DNA from: Modestobacter sp. Leaf380
GTDB lineage: Bacteria > Actinomycetota > Actinomycetes > Mycobacteriales > Geodermatophilaceae
NCBI RefSeq assembly: GCF_001424485.1
Contig: NZ_LMQC01000001.1
Span: 501,755 to 565,754, forward strand
Direction: 5' to 3'
DNA: 64,000 nucleotides
Below are positions 1 to 8,560 of this stretch, piece after piece. Under the pieces are notes generated by a model. It made no database searches. It worked only from the letters and a program-made list of their open reading frames with translations, and was not told the DNA's origin. Each line of letters starts with the position of its first letter. Position 1 is the stretch's first letter. The position numbers and the translations under genes were made by a program.

Positions 1-1
1 G

Positions 2-655
2 GACCCCGACGGCTGGTCCCCGCCCTGGTCGACGGTCACCGCGCTGCTGGAGCGCGTGCCGGCCTGCGTGGTGAAGGTGGCGCCCGGACTGGACCACGAC
101 CGGGTGCCGGCCGGGATCGAGGCCGAGTGGGTGTCGGTCGGCGGGTCGATCGTCGAGGCGCTGTTGTGGGGCCACGGCCCGTCGCAGACCTGGCGGCGGG
201 CCACCCTGCTGCGCGCCGGCGTCCGGCACGAGCTCACCGCCGACGCCGACCCCGGCCGGGCACCGGTCGCGGCCCCCAGGGAGTGGCTGCACGAGCCCGA
301 CCCCGCCGTCATCCGGTCCGGGCTGGTCGCCACCGTCGCCGCGCAGCTCGGGGCCACGCTCGTCGACGAGCAGATCGCCTACCTGACCTCCGACGCCCCG
401 GCCGACTCCCCGTGGGTCAGCTCCTACCGGGTCACCGACGTGCTGCCCTTCGCCGTCAAGCGGGTCAGGGCGCTGCTGCGCGAGCGCGGCATCGGCAGCG
501 TGACGGTGAAGAAGCGCGGCTCCGCGGTCGAGCCGGAGGCGCTGGTCAAGCAGCTGCGCGGCAAGGGCGACGGGCACGCGGTCGTCGTCGTCACCCGGGT
601 GCTCGACGTCCCGACCGTGCTGCTGTGCGAGCCCCTCAGACCGAGACCGTCGTGA
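2..655 (+). CDS. SAM-dependent methyltransferase with THUMP-like domain, C-terminal part
   Basis: The reading frame is open from the first bases of the window, so the N-terminal part, including any SAM-binding motifs, lies outside. The visible 217 residues resemble the C-terminal half of actinobacterial class I SAM methyltransferases carrying a THUMP-like domain. Typical stretches are the EAEWVSVGG block, [13 protein letters not shown] and [18 protein letters not shown] followed by VTVKKRG. The substrate of this family is not known to me; a nucleic-acid (RNA) target is inferred from the THUMP-like fold. It converges on tsaD, and the two coding ends overlap by 20 bases. The assignment rests on remembered family resemblance. 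Confidence 0.72.
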   Translation, partial: DPDGWSPPWSTVTALLERVPACVVKVAPGLDHDRVPAGIEAEWVSVGGSIVEALLWGHGPSQTWRRATLLRAGVRHELTADADPGRAPVAAPREWLHEPDPAVIRSGLVATVAAQLGATLVDEQIAYLTSDAPADSPWVSSYRVTDVLPFAVKRVRALLRERGIGSVTVKKRGSAVEPEALVKQLRGKGDGHAVVVVTRVLDVPTVLLCEPLRPRPS

Positions 656-1676
656 CCTGCAGGGAGCTGTCCGCGCCCAGGTCCGGCGCCGAGGGCGCCA
701 CCCCGGCCTCGACCAGCCGCGAGCCCAGCGCCGCGACCATCGCGCCGTTGTCGGTGCACAACCGGGGGCTGGGCACCCGCAGCACGATGCCCGCGGCGTC
801 GCAGCGCTCCTGGGCCAGCGCGCGCAGTCGGCTGTTGGCCGCCACTCCCCCGCCGATCACCAGGTGGTCGACCCCGTGGTCCCGGCAGGAGCGGACCGCC
901 TTGGCGGTCAGCACGTCCACGACGGCCTCCTGGAACGCCGCGGCGACGTCGGCCACCGGCACCGGCTCCCCGGCCCGCTCCCGGGCCTCGACCCAGCGCG
1001 CCACCGCCGTCTTCAGGCCGGAGAACGAGAAGTCGTAGGGGGCGTCCCGGGGGCCGGTGAGCCCGCGCGGGAACGCGATGGACCGGGGGTCGCCGTCGCG
1101 GGCGGCCCGGTCGATGGGCGGACCGCCCGGGAAGGGCAGGCCCAGCACCCGGGCGACCTTGTCGAAGGCCTCCCCCGCGGCGTCGTCGACGGTCTGGCCC
1201 AGGGGCTGCACGTCCTGGGCCAGGTCGGGCACCAGCAGCAGCGAGCTGTGCCCGCCCGACACCAGCATCGCGATGCTGGGCTCGGCGAGGCGCCCGTGTT
1301 CCAGCTCGTCGACGGCGACGTGCGCGGCCAGGTGGTTGACCCCGTACAGCGGCACGTCGAGGGCCAGCGCGTACGCCTTGGCCGCGGCGACGCCGACCAG
1401 CAGCGCGCCGGTGAGCCCCGGGCCGCTGGTGACGGCCACCGCGTCGACGTCGGCGAACCCGACGCCGGCCTCGGCGAGCGCCGCGTGCACGGTGGGGACC
1501 ATGGCCTCCAGGTGTGCCCGGGAGGCGATCTCGGGGATGACCCCGCCGAAGCGCTCGTGCTCGGCCATGGACGTGGCCAGCGCGTCCGAGAGCAGGGTCT
1601 GGCCCCGGACCAGGCCGATGCCGGTCTCGTCGCAGCTGGTCTCGAAGCCGAGCACCAGCGGCCGGCTGTCAGCCAC
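636..1676 (-). CDS. tsaD: tRNA N6-adenosine threonylcarbamoyltransferase TsaD
   Basis: TsaD transfers the threonylcarbamoyl group from TC-AMP to A37 of ANN-decoding tRNAs (t6A). It works in the cytoplasm with TsaB and TsaE, both encoded just upstream. The 346-residue length is normal. The N-terminus [13 protein letters not shown] and the metal-binding HLAAH motif near residue 115 are diagnostic of the Kae1/TsaD ASKHA fold. Later GGHSSL and the [13 protein letters not shown] phosphate-binding stretch are present. The GTG start at 1676 overlaps the rimI stop by eight bases, which suggests translational coupling. It is the last gene of the minus-strand series. Confidence 0.95.
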   Translation of the reverse strand: MADSRPLVLGFETSCDETGIGLVRGQTLLSDALATSMAEHERFGGVIPEIASRAHLEAMVPTVHAALAEAGVGFADVDAVAVTSGPGLTGALLVGVAAAKAYALALDVPLYGVNHLAAHVAVDELEHGRLAEPSIAMLVSGGHSSLLLVPDLAQDVQPLGQTVDDAAGEAFDKVARVLGLPFPGGPPIDRAARDGDPRSIAFPRGLTGPRDAPYDFSFSGLKTAVARWVEARERAGEPVPVADVAAAFQEAVVDVLTAKAVRSCRDHGVDHLVIGGGVAANSRLRALAQERCDAAGIVLRVPSPRLCTDNGAMVAALGSRLVEAGVAPSAPDLGADSSLQVTTVSV

Positions 1677-2106
1677 GCTTCATCACCACCGCGTCCTCGC
1701 CGCTGTTGGGGTAGTAGCCCGGGCGCACCCCGATGGGCACGAACCCGCGCCGGGCGTAGAGGCCCTGGGTGGCCTCGTCGGTGGCCCGGACCTCCAGCAG
1801 CACCACCGGGCTGCGGGTGTCGGCCTCGGCCAGCAGCGCGTCCAGCAGCCGGCCGCCGATCCCCTGGCCCTGGCGTGCACCGGTGACCCCGATCGTGGCG
1901 ACGTGGGCCTCGTCGGGGTAGGCGATGAGCCCGGCGTAGCCGACCAGCTCCTCGCCGTCGACGGCCACGGTGTAGCTGCGGGTGTCGGTCATCGACAGCT
2001 CCTCCAGGTACATCGCCCGGGTCCAGGTGTCGGGGGCGAAGAGCTCCTCCTCCAGCCGCATGACGGCGGTGAGGTCCTCCCGGGTCATCGCGCGCAGCTC
2101 GATCAC
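1669..2106 (-). CDS. rimI: ribosomal-protein-alanine N-acetyltransferase RimI (GNAT)
   Basis: This is a GNAT-fold acetyltransferase of 145 residues, normal for RimI, which acetylates the N-terminus of ribosomal protein S18 in E. coli. The acetyl-CoA-binding signature [11 protein letters not shown] and the C-terminal [17 protein letters not shown] are visible. The GTG start is chosen because it overlaps the tsaB stop as GTGA (2106-2103), and the protein then begins at the expected GNAT strand ([11 protein letters not shown]). It sits between tsaB and tsaD, the usual bacterial arrangement. The acetylated target in this organism is not shown by the sequence. Confidence 0.9.
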   Translation of the reverse strand: MIELRAMTREDLTAVMRLEEELFAPDTWTRAMYLEELSMTDTRSYTVAVDGEELVGYAGLIAYPDEAHVATIGVTGARQGQGIGGRLLDALLAEADTRSPVVLLEVRATDEATQGLYARRGFVPIGVRPGYYPNSGEDAVVMKRG

Positions 2107-2729
2107 CGGGTCACCGGCTTGCGGACGACGTTGGGCACCGCGTCGGGGCGGCGCAGGTACAGCGGCACCAGCGGCGCCGCCGGGTGTGCCAGCAGCGGCG
2201 CGGCCGTGCGCAGCAGCCCCGCGGTGTCCACGTCGGCCGGGGTGACGTCGCGCCCGAGCCGCTCGGCGAACCGGACGTCGCCCACGACCGGCAGGTCGGG
2301 CAGCTCGACGACCTCGGGCCGGCCGACGGAGGGCCCGGTGAGCGGTGCGCCGTCGGCGTCGTAGGCGCGCCAGTGCACCTCCTTGCGCCGGGCGTCGGTG
2401 ACGACGACCCGGGCACCGGAGCCGACCGCGTCCAGCGAGCACACGCCGTGCACCGGCAGCCCGCGGGCGTCCCCGAGCGCCGCGGCGGTCACGATCCCGA
2501 CCCGCAGGCCGGTGTAGGGGCCCGGGCCCAGCCCGACGACCAGCGCCCCGACGTCGGCCAGGGTGACCCCGGCCCGGGCGAGGACGGCGGTGACGGTGGG
2601 GCTCAGCAGCTCGGCGTGCCGGGTGCCCGAGGCCTCGGCGGCCTCGGCCAGCACCCGGCCACCGGGGCCCGGCTCGCCGACGCCGACCACCAGGGTCGGG
2701 GTAGCGGTGTCGATCGCCAGGGTGAGCAC
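2103..2729 (-). CDS. tsaB: t6A complex dimerisation subunit TsaB
   Basis: TsaB is the non-catalytic ASKHA paralogue that pairs with TsaD in t6A synthesis. The N-terminus LTLAIDTATPTLVVGVG and the GLGPGPYTGLRVGIVTA stretch are characteristic. The protein is 208 residues with a GTG start at 2729, the only plausible start next to the conserved first strand. Longer in-frame extension upstream is arginine-rich and looks like non-coding frame. The start is 11 bases after the tsaE stop, and the stop overlaps the rimI start. Confidence 0.92.
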   Translation of the reverse strand: MLTLAIDTATPTLVVGVGEPGPGGRVLAEAAEASGTRHAELLSPTVTAVLARAGVTLADVGALVVGLGPGPYTGLRVGIVTAAALGDARGLPVHGVCSLDAVGSGARVVVTDARRKEVHWRAYDADGAPLTGPSVGRPEVVELPDLPVVGDVRFAERLGRDVTPADVDTAGLLRTAAPLLAHPAAPLVPLYLRRPDAVPNVVRKPVTR

Positions 2730-2740
2730 GACGGAGAAGG

Positions 2741-3730
2741 CTAGTCGGCGGCCGGGGCCGGGACGGAGGACTCCTCGACGTCGGGCAGCTCGCGTGGCCA
2801 GGCCCCGGGGGTGCCGGCCAGGTCCCACAGCTCCGGCAGCAGCGCCGGCCAGACCGGCTCGGTGGCGTCCGCGAGCTCAGCACGGGTCCACCAGCGGTGC
2901 CCCAGGACGGTGCGCTGCTCGTCCTCGGTGAAGCCCACGGTGGACACCGCGAACGCCGGCACCCGGACGACGTGGAAGGCGTCGGCCTGGTCGACCAGCA
3001 CGTCGCTGTAGCCGTGCACCACCTGCCGTCGGGCCAGCGGGCCGGCCACGTCGGCCCGGTCCACGACCAGCCCGGTCTCCTCGGCGACCTCGCGGACCAC
3101 CGCGGTGACCTCGTCCTCGCCGTCCTCGATGCCGCCGCCGGGCGTCATCCACCAGCTGGCCGCCGGGTCCTGCGGGTCCAGGCCGGTGTCGCTGTCCCGG
3201 AACAGCAGGACCCGCTCCTCGCCGTCGTCACCGCGGGCCAGCAGCAGCACCCGCACGGTGGCGCGGGAGCGGCGCGGGCGCGGGTCGGCGGCGGCGAGCC
3301 GGGCGGTCCAGGACGGGCCGTGCGGCACCAGCACCGCGGTCCGGACGTCGTCGTCGGCCCGGTCGAGCTGCACGACGAGGTGCTCGTCGGCGAGCTGCTC
3401 GACCAGCCCGTGGCCCCACTCGACGACGGTGACCGCCTCCTCGGCGGAGGCGTCCAGGTCCAGGTCGTCGACGTCGGCGACCGAGCCGAGCCGGTAGGCG
3501 TCCACGTGCACCAGCGGCAGCCGCCCGCCGCGGTGCACCCGGGCCAGCACGAACGTCGGGGAGGTGACCGGGCCGGGCACGCCCAGACCCGCACCGATGC
3601 CCTGGGTGAGCGCGGTCTTCCCGGCACCCAGCGGTCCGGACAGCAGCACCAGGTCCCCGGCCCGCAGCAGCCCGGCGAGCTCGACGCCGAACGCGCGGGT
3701 GTCGGCAGGGGTGGCCAGCACCCGCCTCAC
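2741..3730 (-). CDS. tsaE: TsaE ATPase fused to a C-terminal NUDIX hydrolase
   Basis: This 329-residue protein is about twice the usual TsaE length. Residues 1-150 are TsaE, the P-loop ATPase that drives the TsaB-TsaD cycle: Walker A GPLGAGKT (32-39), TSPTF (56-60), HVDAYRL (75-81) and the EW pair (104-105). Residues 156-325 are a NUDIX domain with a perfect box at 199-221 (G-x5-E-x7-REVAEETGL). No stop separates the two, and the joint (about 149-157) is a short Pro/Arg linker. The GTG start at 3730 overlaps the upstream stop as GTGA. The NUDIX substrate is unknown. A second internal GTG start at residue 159 or 161 cannot be excluded. Confidence 0.88.
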   Translation of the reverse strand: MRRVLATPADTRAFGVELAGLLRAGDLVLLSGPLGAGKTALTQGIGAGLGVPGPVTSPTFVLARVHRGGRLPLVHVDAYRLGSVADVDDLDLDASAEEAVTVVEWGHGLVEQLADEHLVVQLDRADDDVRTAVLVPHGPSWTARLAAADPRPRRSRATVRVLLLARGDDGEERVLLFRDSDTGLDPQDPAASWWMTPGGGIEDGEDEVTAVVREVAEETGLVVDRADVAGPLARRQVVHGYSDVLVDQADAFHVVRVPAFAVSTVGFTEDEQRTVLGHRWWTRAELADATEPVWPALLPELWDLAGTPGAWPRELPDVEESSVPAPAAD

Positions 3731-4341
3731 CGGCCGACCTCGGCGGCGATCGTCGCCAGGTCCTCGACCAGCGCGGCCCGGGGGGCCCCACGCGGGCCGA
3801 ACCGGATGGCCGCGCTGGGGTGGTAGGTCACCCACACCCGGCGGCCGTCGACCTCGTGCGCGCGGCCACGCGCCTGCCCCAGCACGGTCCCCGGCCCCAG
3901 GAACCACTTCGCCGAGGACAGCCCCAGCGCGAGGACCGCGGGCGGGTCGAGCAGGTCCAGCTGGCGGCGCAGCCAGCCGCTGCACCGTGCCACCTCGGGG
4001 CTCTTCGGCGTCCGGTTGCCCGGGGGACGGCACTTGACCACGTTGAGCACCGCGGTCTCGGCCCGGTCCAGGCCGGCCTCGCCCAGCAGCTGGTCCAGCA
4101 GGGCCCCGCTCCGTCCCACGAACGGCCGGCCGGTCTCGTCCTCGGTCGCGCCGGGGGCCTCGCCGATGATCGCCAGCCGCGGCCGACCCGAGACCGGGAC
4201 GTCGCCGACCACCACGTGCTGCCGGGCGGCGGCCAGCTCCGGGCAGGCGGTGCAGGTCGAGGCGGCGGCGGCCAGCGTCGGCCAGTCCATGACGGCGGCG
4301 CGCTCGGTCAGCTCGAGCGCGACCGGGTCCGGGGCCCTCAC
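3727..4341 (-). CDS. family 4 (Fe-S) uracil-DNA glycosylase
   Basis: The protein excises uracil from DNA to start base-excision repair. It carries the family 4 signature GEAPG (60-64) followed by GRPFVGRSGALLDQLL, then NVVKCRPPGNRTP and the catalytic-site HPSAAIR. Cysteines C30 and C33 (C-x2-C), one in KCRPP and one in RCSGW fit the four ligands of the 4Fe-4S cluster. The GTG start at 4341 overlaps the hydrolase stop as GTGA and gives 204 residues; the internal ATG at 4290 (Met18) is an alternative. It ends in another GTGA overlap with tsaE. Confidence 0.9.
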   Translation of the reverse strand: MRAPDPVALELTERAAVMDWPTLAAAASTCTACPELAAARQHVVVGDVPVSGRPRLAIIGEAPGATEDETGRPFVGRSGALLDQLLGEAGLDRAETAVLNVVKCRPPGNRTPKSPEVARCSGWLRRQLDLLDPPAVLALGLSSAKWFLGPGTVLGQARGRAHEVDGRRVWVTYHPSAAIRFGPRGAPRAALVEDLATIAAEVGR

Positions 4342-5567
4342 CGGGACGCCCGCTGTCCGGCGCCGACCCGGCGCAGCAGCCGGGTGATCGCCGCGGTGAC
4401 CTCGGCGGGACGCTCCAGGGGCACCAGGTGCCCGGCGACCGGGACGACGACGTACTCCTCGGGGCCCGCGCCCAGCTGCTCCATCCGGGCCACGATCCGG
4501 TCGCTGTGCCCGCGCGGGATCATCTTGTCCTCGTCGCCGGTGAGCACCAGGACCGGGATGCGGGTCAGCGGCTCCAGGGCGGCGTCGGCGTCCAGGCCGG
4601 CGATGGCCGGGTAGAACTCGGCGATGACGTCGACCGGGGTGCCGGCGATCATCGCGTCCACGTAGCGCACCAGCGCGGGGTCGACGTCGTCCCCGGCGAA
4701 GGACAGCGCCTTGACCGCGGCCGAGACCAGGTCGCGGGCGATCCGGCGGGTGCGCTCGGCCCACTGCGGGCGGTGGCGCATCGTGTACGCCGCGATCGGG
4801 AAGACCGCGGTGCGGACCCGGGTGAGCACGTGCGGCAGCCCGAGGTCCAGGTCGGCGAGCCCCCCGCTGGACGTGGACAGCAGCCCGACGCCGACGACCC
4901 GGGGGCCGAACAGCTCGGGCCGGTGGGCGGCCAGGGAGAGCACGGTCATGCCGCCCATCGAGTGCCCCAGCAGCACCACCGGCCCGCGCGGGACCCGGGC
5001 GTCCAGCACGCTGGCCAGGTCCTCGGCGAGCTGCTCGATGGTGGAGTGGTCGGCGGCCCCGCGGCCCGAGGAGCCGTGCCCGCGCTGGTCGTAGAACACC
5101 AGCCGGGCGTCGGGCCGGTGCCCGTTCCCGGTGGCCAGGGTGGCGGCGAGGTCGCGGCGCTGGAAGGTCCAGGAGGCCATCGACAGCGAGTACCCGTGCA
5201 CGAAGACCACGGTCAGCGGCGCGTCGCCCGGGCCGATCTCCTCCACCGACAGCAGCACGCCGTCGGTGGTCTGCACCAGCGCCGTCCGGTCGGGCTCGCG
5301 GCTGCCCGCGCCGAGCGGGTCGTCCTCCCGCTGCACCGCCGCCGGGCGGTCGGTGGGGTCGACCGCGGCGGGCAGCTCGGCACGCTCGGCGGCCGGACCG
5401 AGCTGGGCGGCCGCGACCCGTCGTCCGGCCGCACGGGTGACGGCGACACCGACCGCGGCACCGGCAGCGGCCAGCCCGACGACCCCGCCCAGGATGCCGA
5501 CGGTGCGGGGCGTGGGGTGCGGCACCGGGATGGGCGCCGGGCGCCGGTGCGGCGGCCGGGCGCTCAC
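4338..5567 (-). CDS. alpha/beta hydrolase with N-terminal membrane segment
   Basis: A 409-residue alpha/beta-hydrolase. The proline-rich start is followed by a hydrophobic helix (VGILGGVVGLAAAGAAVGVAV, about residues 20-40) that may be a membrane anchor. The fold shows the oxyanion loop HGYSLSMASW, the nucleophile elbow GHSMGG, an acid in LTGDEDKMIP and the catalytic histidine in AGHLVPLERP. The substrate is unknown. The GTG start overlaps the alr stop (GTGA) and the stop overlaps the glycosylase gene. A hydrolase between alr and tsaE is a common actinobacterial arrangement, but its role there is not established. Confidence 0.85.
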   Translation of the reverse strand: MSARPPHRRPAPIPVPHPTPRTVGILGGVVGLAAAGAAVGVAVTRAAGRRVAAAQLGPAAERAELPAAVDPTDRPAAVQREDDPLGAGSREPDRTALVQTTDGVLLSVEEIGPGDAPLTVVFVHGYSLSMASWTFQRRDLAATLATGNGHRPDARLVFYDQRGHGSSGRGAADHSTIEQLAEDLASVLDARVPRGPVVLLGHSMGGMTVLSLAAHRPELFGPRVVGVGLLSTSSGGLADLDLGLPHVLTRVRTAVFPIAAYTMRHRPQWAERTRRIARDLVSAAVKALSFAGDDVDPALVRYVDAMIAGTPVDVIAEFYPAIAGLDADAALEPLTRIPVLVLTGDEDKMIPRGHSDRIVARMEQLGAGPEEYVVVPVAGHLVPLERPAEVTAAITRLLRRVGAGQRASR

Positions 5568-6703
5568 GCCGGCACCCCGGCCGTGCCGGTGTACGAGCGG
5601 GTGAAGCGCCCGCCGACCCGGGTGACCAGCTCGTAGTGGATGGTGCCCAGCGCCGTCGCCCAGTCCTGCGCGGTCGGCTCGCCGCGGTCGCCGGGACCCC
5701 AGAGCACCACCTCGTCGCCGGGGGCCACCTCGTCGTCGCCGACGTCGAGCACGAACTGGTCCATGCAGACCCGGCCGGCGATGGTGCGCTGGGAGCCCGC
5801 GGCCAGCACCCGGGCGGTGTTGCCCCCCGCCCGCGGCACGCCGTCGGCGTAGCCGACGGGGACCAGCGCGAGCGTGGTGTCCGCGGCGGTGTGGTGGGTG
5901 TGGCCGTAGGAGACCCCGGTGCCGGCCGGCACCCGCTTGGTCAGCGCGACCCGGGCGCGCACGGTCATCGCCGGCCGCAAGCCGTACTGCGCGGGGTCGC
6001 CCTCCAGCGGGTCCAGCCCGTAGACGGCGACGCCGGGGCGGACGGTGTCGTACCAGGTGTGCGGCAGCGCGATCGTGGCCGCGGAGTTGGCCAGGTGCCG
6101 GCGGGCCTCGGTGAGCCCGGCGGCCCGGGCCAGCGCGGTGGCCTCCTCGAAGACCGCGACCTGGGCGGCGATCGTCGGGTGCGTCGGGGCGTCGGCGTAC
6201 GCCAGGTGGCTCCACAACCCGACGACGACGACCTCGCCCTCGGCCTGCGCCCGGGCGGCGGCCGCGACCAGACCCGGCCAGTCGGCCCCGGTGGCGCCCT
6301 CGCGGGACAGCCCGGTGTCGACGAAGAGCTGCACCCGGGCGGTGCGGCCGGTGGCCCGCGCCGCGTCGACGACCTCGGCGAGCGCCCACTCGGCGTTGAC
6401 CGACAGCTCGACGTCGGCGGCGAGCCCGGCGGCGTAGTCCTCGCCCGGGCCGTGCTGCCAGGACAGCACCGGGGCGGTGACCCCGGCCGCCCGCAACGCC
6501 AGCGCCTCCTCCAGCACGGTGACCCCGAGGGCGTCGGCGCCGCCGGCCAGCGCGGCCCGCGCCGCGGGCACCAGCCCGTGGCCGTACCCGTCGGCCTTGA
6601 CCACGGCCATCAACGGCCGGCCGGCCCGCTCGCGCAGGGCGGCGGCGTTGGCCGCGATCGTGTCCAGGTCGACCACGACCTCGGCCCTGCTGTGCTCGCT
6701 CAC
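5564..6703 (-). CDS. alr: alanine racemase
   Basis: Pyridoxal-phosphate-dependent racemase that makes D-alanine for peptidoglycan. The PLP lysine is K36 in AVVKADGYGHG, and the second-domain tyrosine lies in GVSYGHTHH. LWSHLAYAD and RPGVAVYGL are also typical. At 379 residues the length is normal. The GTG start at 6703 is chosen because residues after it match the conserved AEVVVDLDTIAANAAALR. It lies 55 bases after the nnr stop. Confidence 0.95.
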   Translation of the reverse strand: MSEHSRAEVVVDLDTIAANAAALRERAGRPLMAVVKADGYGHGLVPAARAALAGGADALGVTVLEEALALRAAGVTAPVLSWQHGPGEDYAAGLAADVELSVNAEWALAEVVDAARATGRTARVQLFVDTGLSREGATGADWPGLVAAAARAQAEGEVVVVGLWSHLAYADAPTHPTIAAQVAVFEEATALARAAGLTEARRHLANSAATIALPHTWYDTVRPGVAVYGLDPLEGDPAQYGLRPAMTVRARVALTKRVPAGTGVSYGHTHHTAADTTLALVPVGYADGVPRAGGNTARVLAAGSQRTIAGRVCMDQFVLDVGDDEVAPGDEVVLWGPGDRGEPTAQDWATALGTIHYELVTRVGGRFTRSYTGTAGVPA

Positions 6704-6758
6704 GTCGCCCAGTGTCCCAGCACCCTCCGCCCGGGCCCTGCTCCCGGGCCCCGGGCCC

Positions 6759-8189
6759 TCACGTGCCCGAACGCAGGCGGTGCAGCGTCTCGGGCAACCG
6801 GCGGACCAGGTCACCGGCGATCAGCGGGCCCCCGGCCGCGGCGAGCTGACCGGCCCGGCCGTGCACGTGGGCGGCCACCGCGGTGGCCTCGGTGGCGTCC
6901 AGCCCGGTGGCCAGGAGGGCCCCGGTGATCCCGGCCAGCACGTCGCCGGTGCCGGCGGTGGCCAGCCAGGGCGTGCCGGTGCCGTTGACGAACGTCGTCC
7001 CGTCCGGCCCGGCGACGACGGTCGCGTCGCCCTTGAGCAGCACGGTGACGCCCAGGTCGACGGCCGCGGCCCGGGCCGCCCCGATCCGGTCGCCGCCCAG
7101 CTCCCAGCCGAACCGGGTGAACTCCCGGTCGTGAGGGGTCAGCACGGTGGGCGCGCCGCGGCCCCGGGCCAGGCCGGGGTCCGCGGCCAGCAGGGTCAGA
7201 CCGTCGGCGTCGACCACGACCGGCAGGTCGGTGGCCAGCACCTCGGCCAGCACGCTGCGGGCCTCGTCGTCGGTGCCCATCCCGGGACCGACCACCCAGG
7301 CCTGCACCCGCCCGGCACCGGCAGGGCGGCCCGCGGTGACGATCGCCTCCGGCCAGGCCGCCCGCACCCCCTCGGCGGCGGTGCCCGCGTAGCGGACCAG
7401 ACCGGGTCGGGCCCGCAGCGCCGCTCCGGTGCAGAGCACCCCGGCGCCGGGGTAGGTCGCCGAGCCCGCGACGACGCCGACCACGCCCTGGCTGTACTTG
7501 TCGTCTCCCGAGCCGGGCTCGGCGAGCCGGTCGGCGACGTCGCCGTCGGTGAGCTGCCGGGCCGAGGGGGCCGGCAGCCGGAGCCCGATGTCCACGAGGT
7601 GCACCGTGCCCGCGTACCCCCGCCCGGCGCCGACCACGAGGCCGGGCTTCACCGCCCCGAAGGCCACCGTGTGCTGGGCCGGGAACGCCTCCCCCTCGAC
7701 CGCACCGGTGTCGGCGTCCACCCCGCTGGGCAGGTCGACGGCGACCAGCAGGCCCGGCCCGGCCACCGCGGCGGCGATCGCGGCGGCGGCGTCGGCCCGC
7801 AGTCCCCCGCGCCCACCGATGCCGACGATGCCGTCCAGCACCAGGTCCGCCCGGTCCAGACCGGCCTCCTCGAGGCTGGTGGTCACCCGCCCACGCGCCC
7901 CGCGCAGGGCGGCGAGCCCGGTCCCGTGCGCCCGGTCGGGGGCCAGCAGCAGCGCGGTGACGGCGGCCCCGCGACGGGCCAGCAGCGCACCGGCCCACAG
8001 CGCGTCGCCGCCGTTGTCCCCGGCGCCGACCAGCAGCACCACCCGCAGGCCGTGCGCCCGGCCGGTCAGCCGCAGGCACACCGTGGCCAACCCGGTCGCC
8101 GCCCGCAGCATGAGCGCACCCACGGGCAGCGAAGCCAGCAGCGGCGCCTCCGCCGCCCGCACCTGGTCGGCCGTGTACAGCCCGGTCAC
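6759..8189 (-). CDS. nnr: bifunctional NAD(P)H-hydrate epimerase / ADP-dependent dehydratase
   Basis: Repairs hydrated NAD(P)H. The N-terminal epimerase (YjeF_N, about residues 1-215) shows [14 protein letters not shown] and the [13 protein letters not shown] stretch. The C-terminal ribokinase-like dehydratase (about 225-476) shows [12 protein letters not shown] and the anion-hole motif [15 protein letters not shown]. The 476-residue length fits the fused bacterial form. The GTG start overlaps the acpS stop as GTGA. Confidence 0.94.
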   Translation of the reverse strand: MTGLYTADQVRAAEAPLLASLPVGALMLRAATGLATVCLRLTGRAHGLRVVLLVGAGDNGGDALWAGALLARRGAAVTALLLAPDRAHGTGLAALRGARGRVTTSLEEAGLDRADLVLDGIVGIGGRGGLRADAAAAIAAAVAGPGLLVAVDLPSGVDADTGAVEGEAFPAQHTVAFGAVKPGLVVGAGRGYAGTVHLVDIGLRLPAPSARQLTDGDVADRLAEPGSGDDKYSQGVVGVVAGSATYPGAGVLCTGAALRARPGLVRYAGTAAEGVRAAWPEAIVTAGRPAGAGRVQAWVVGPGMGTDDEARSVLAEVLATDLPVVVDADGLTLLAADPGLARGRGAPTVLTPHDREFTRFGWELGGDRIGAARAAAVDLGVTVLLKGDATVVAGPDGTTFVNGTGTPWLATAGTGDVLAGITGALLATGLDATEATAVAAHVHGRAGQLAAAGGPLIAGDLVRRLPETLHRLRSGT

Positions 8190-8560
8190 GAGTCCGCCTC
8201 GGCGATCACCACGGCCGAGGCGATGCCCCCGTCGTGGCTCAGCGACACGTGCCAGGACGTGACTCCCAGCTCCTGCGCCCGCCGGGCCACCGTGCCCCGG
8301 ACCTCCAGCAGCGGACGGCCCCGGTCACCGACCACCACCTCGGCGTCGTGCCAGTGCAGGTCGCCGGGGGCACCGAGCGCCTTGGCCAGCGCCTCCTTGG
8401 CCGCGAACCGCGCGGCGAGGGACTCCCCCGTCCGCTGGGCGCCCGAGGGCGTCACCTGCTCGGCGGCGGTGAACAGCCGGTCGCGCAGCCCCGGCGTGCG
8501 CACCAGCGAGGCGGCGAACCGCTCCACCGGGCACACGTCGATGCCGACCCCGACGATCAC
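8186..8560 (-). CDS. acpS: holo-[acyl-carrier-protein] synthase
   Basis: Transfers 4'-phosphopantetheine to acyl carrier protein. The magnesium-binding aspartate (D8) is in [13 protein letters not shown], and the second signature is [14 protein letters not shown]. At 124 residues it is the normal AcpS size. The GTG start overlaps the glmS stop (GTGA), and the stop overlaps the nnr start, so the three genes are one translationally coupled unit. Confidence 0.94.
   Translation of the reverse strand: MIVGVGIDVCPVERFAASLVRTPGLRDRLFTAAEQVTPSGAQRTGESLAARFAAKEALAKALGAPGDLHWHDAEVVVGDRGRPLLEVRGTVARRAQELGVTSWHVSLSHDGGIASAVVIAEADS

Noticed and set aside
2741-4033. Longer TsaE protein starting about 100 codons upstream
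   Set aside because: The added part overlaps the uracil-DNA glycosylase gene and has no conserved sequence; the GTGA overlap defines the start.
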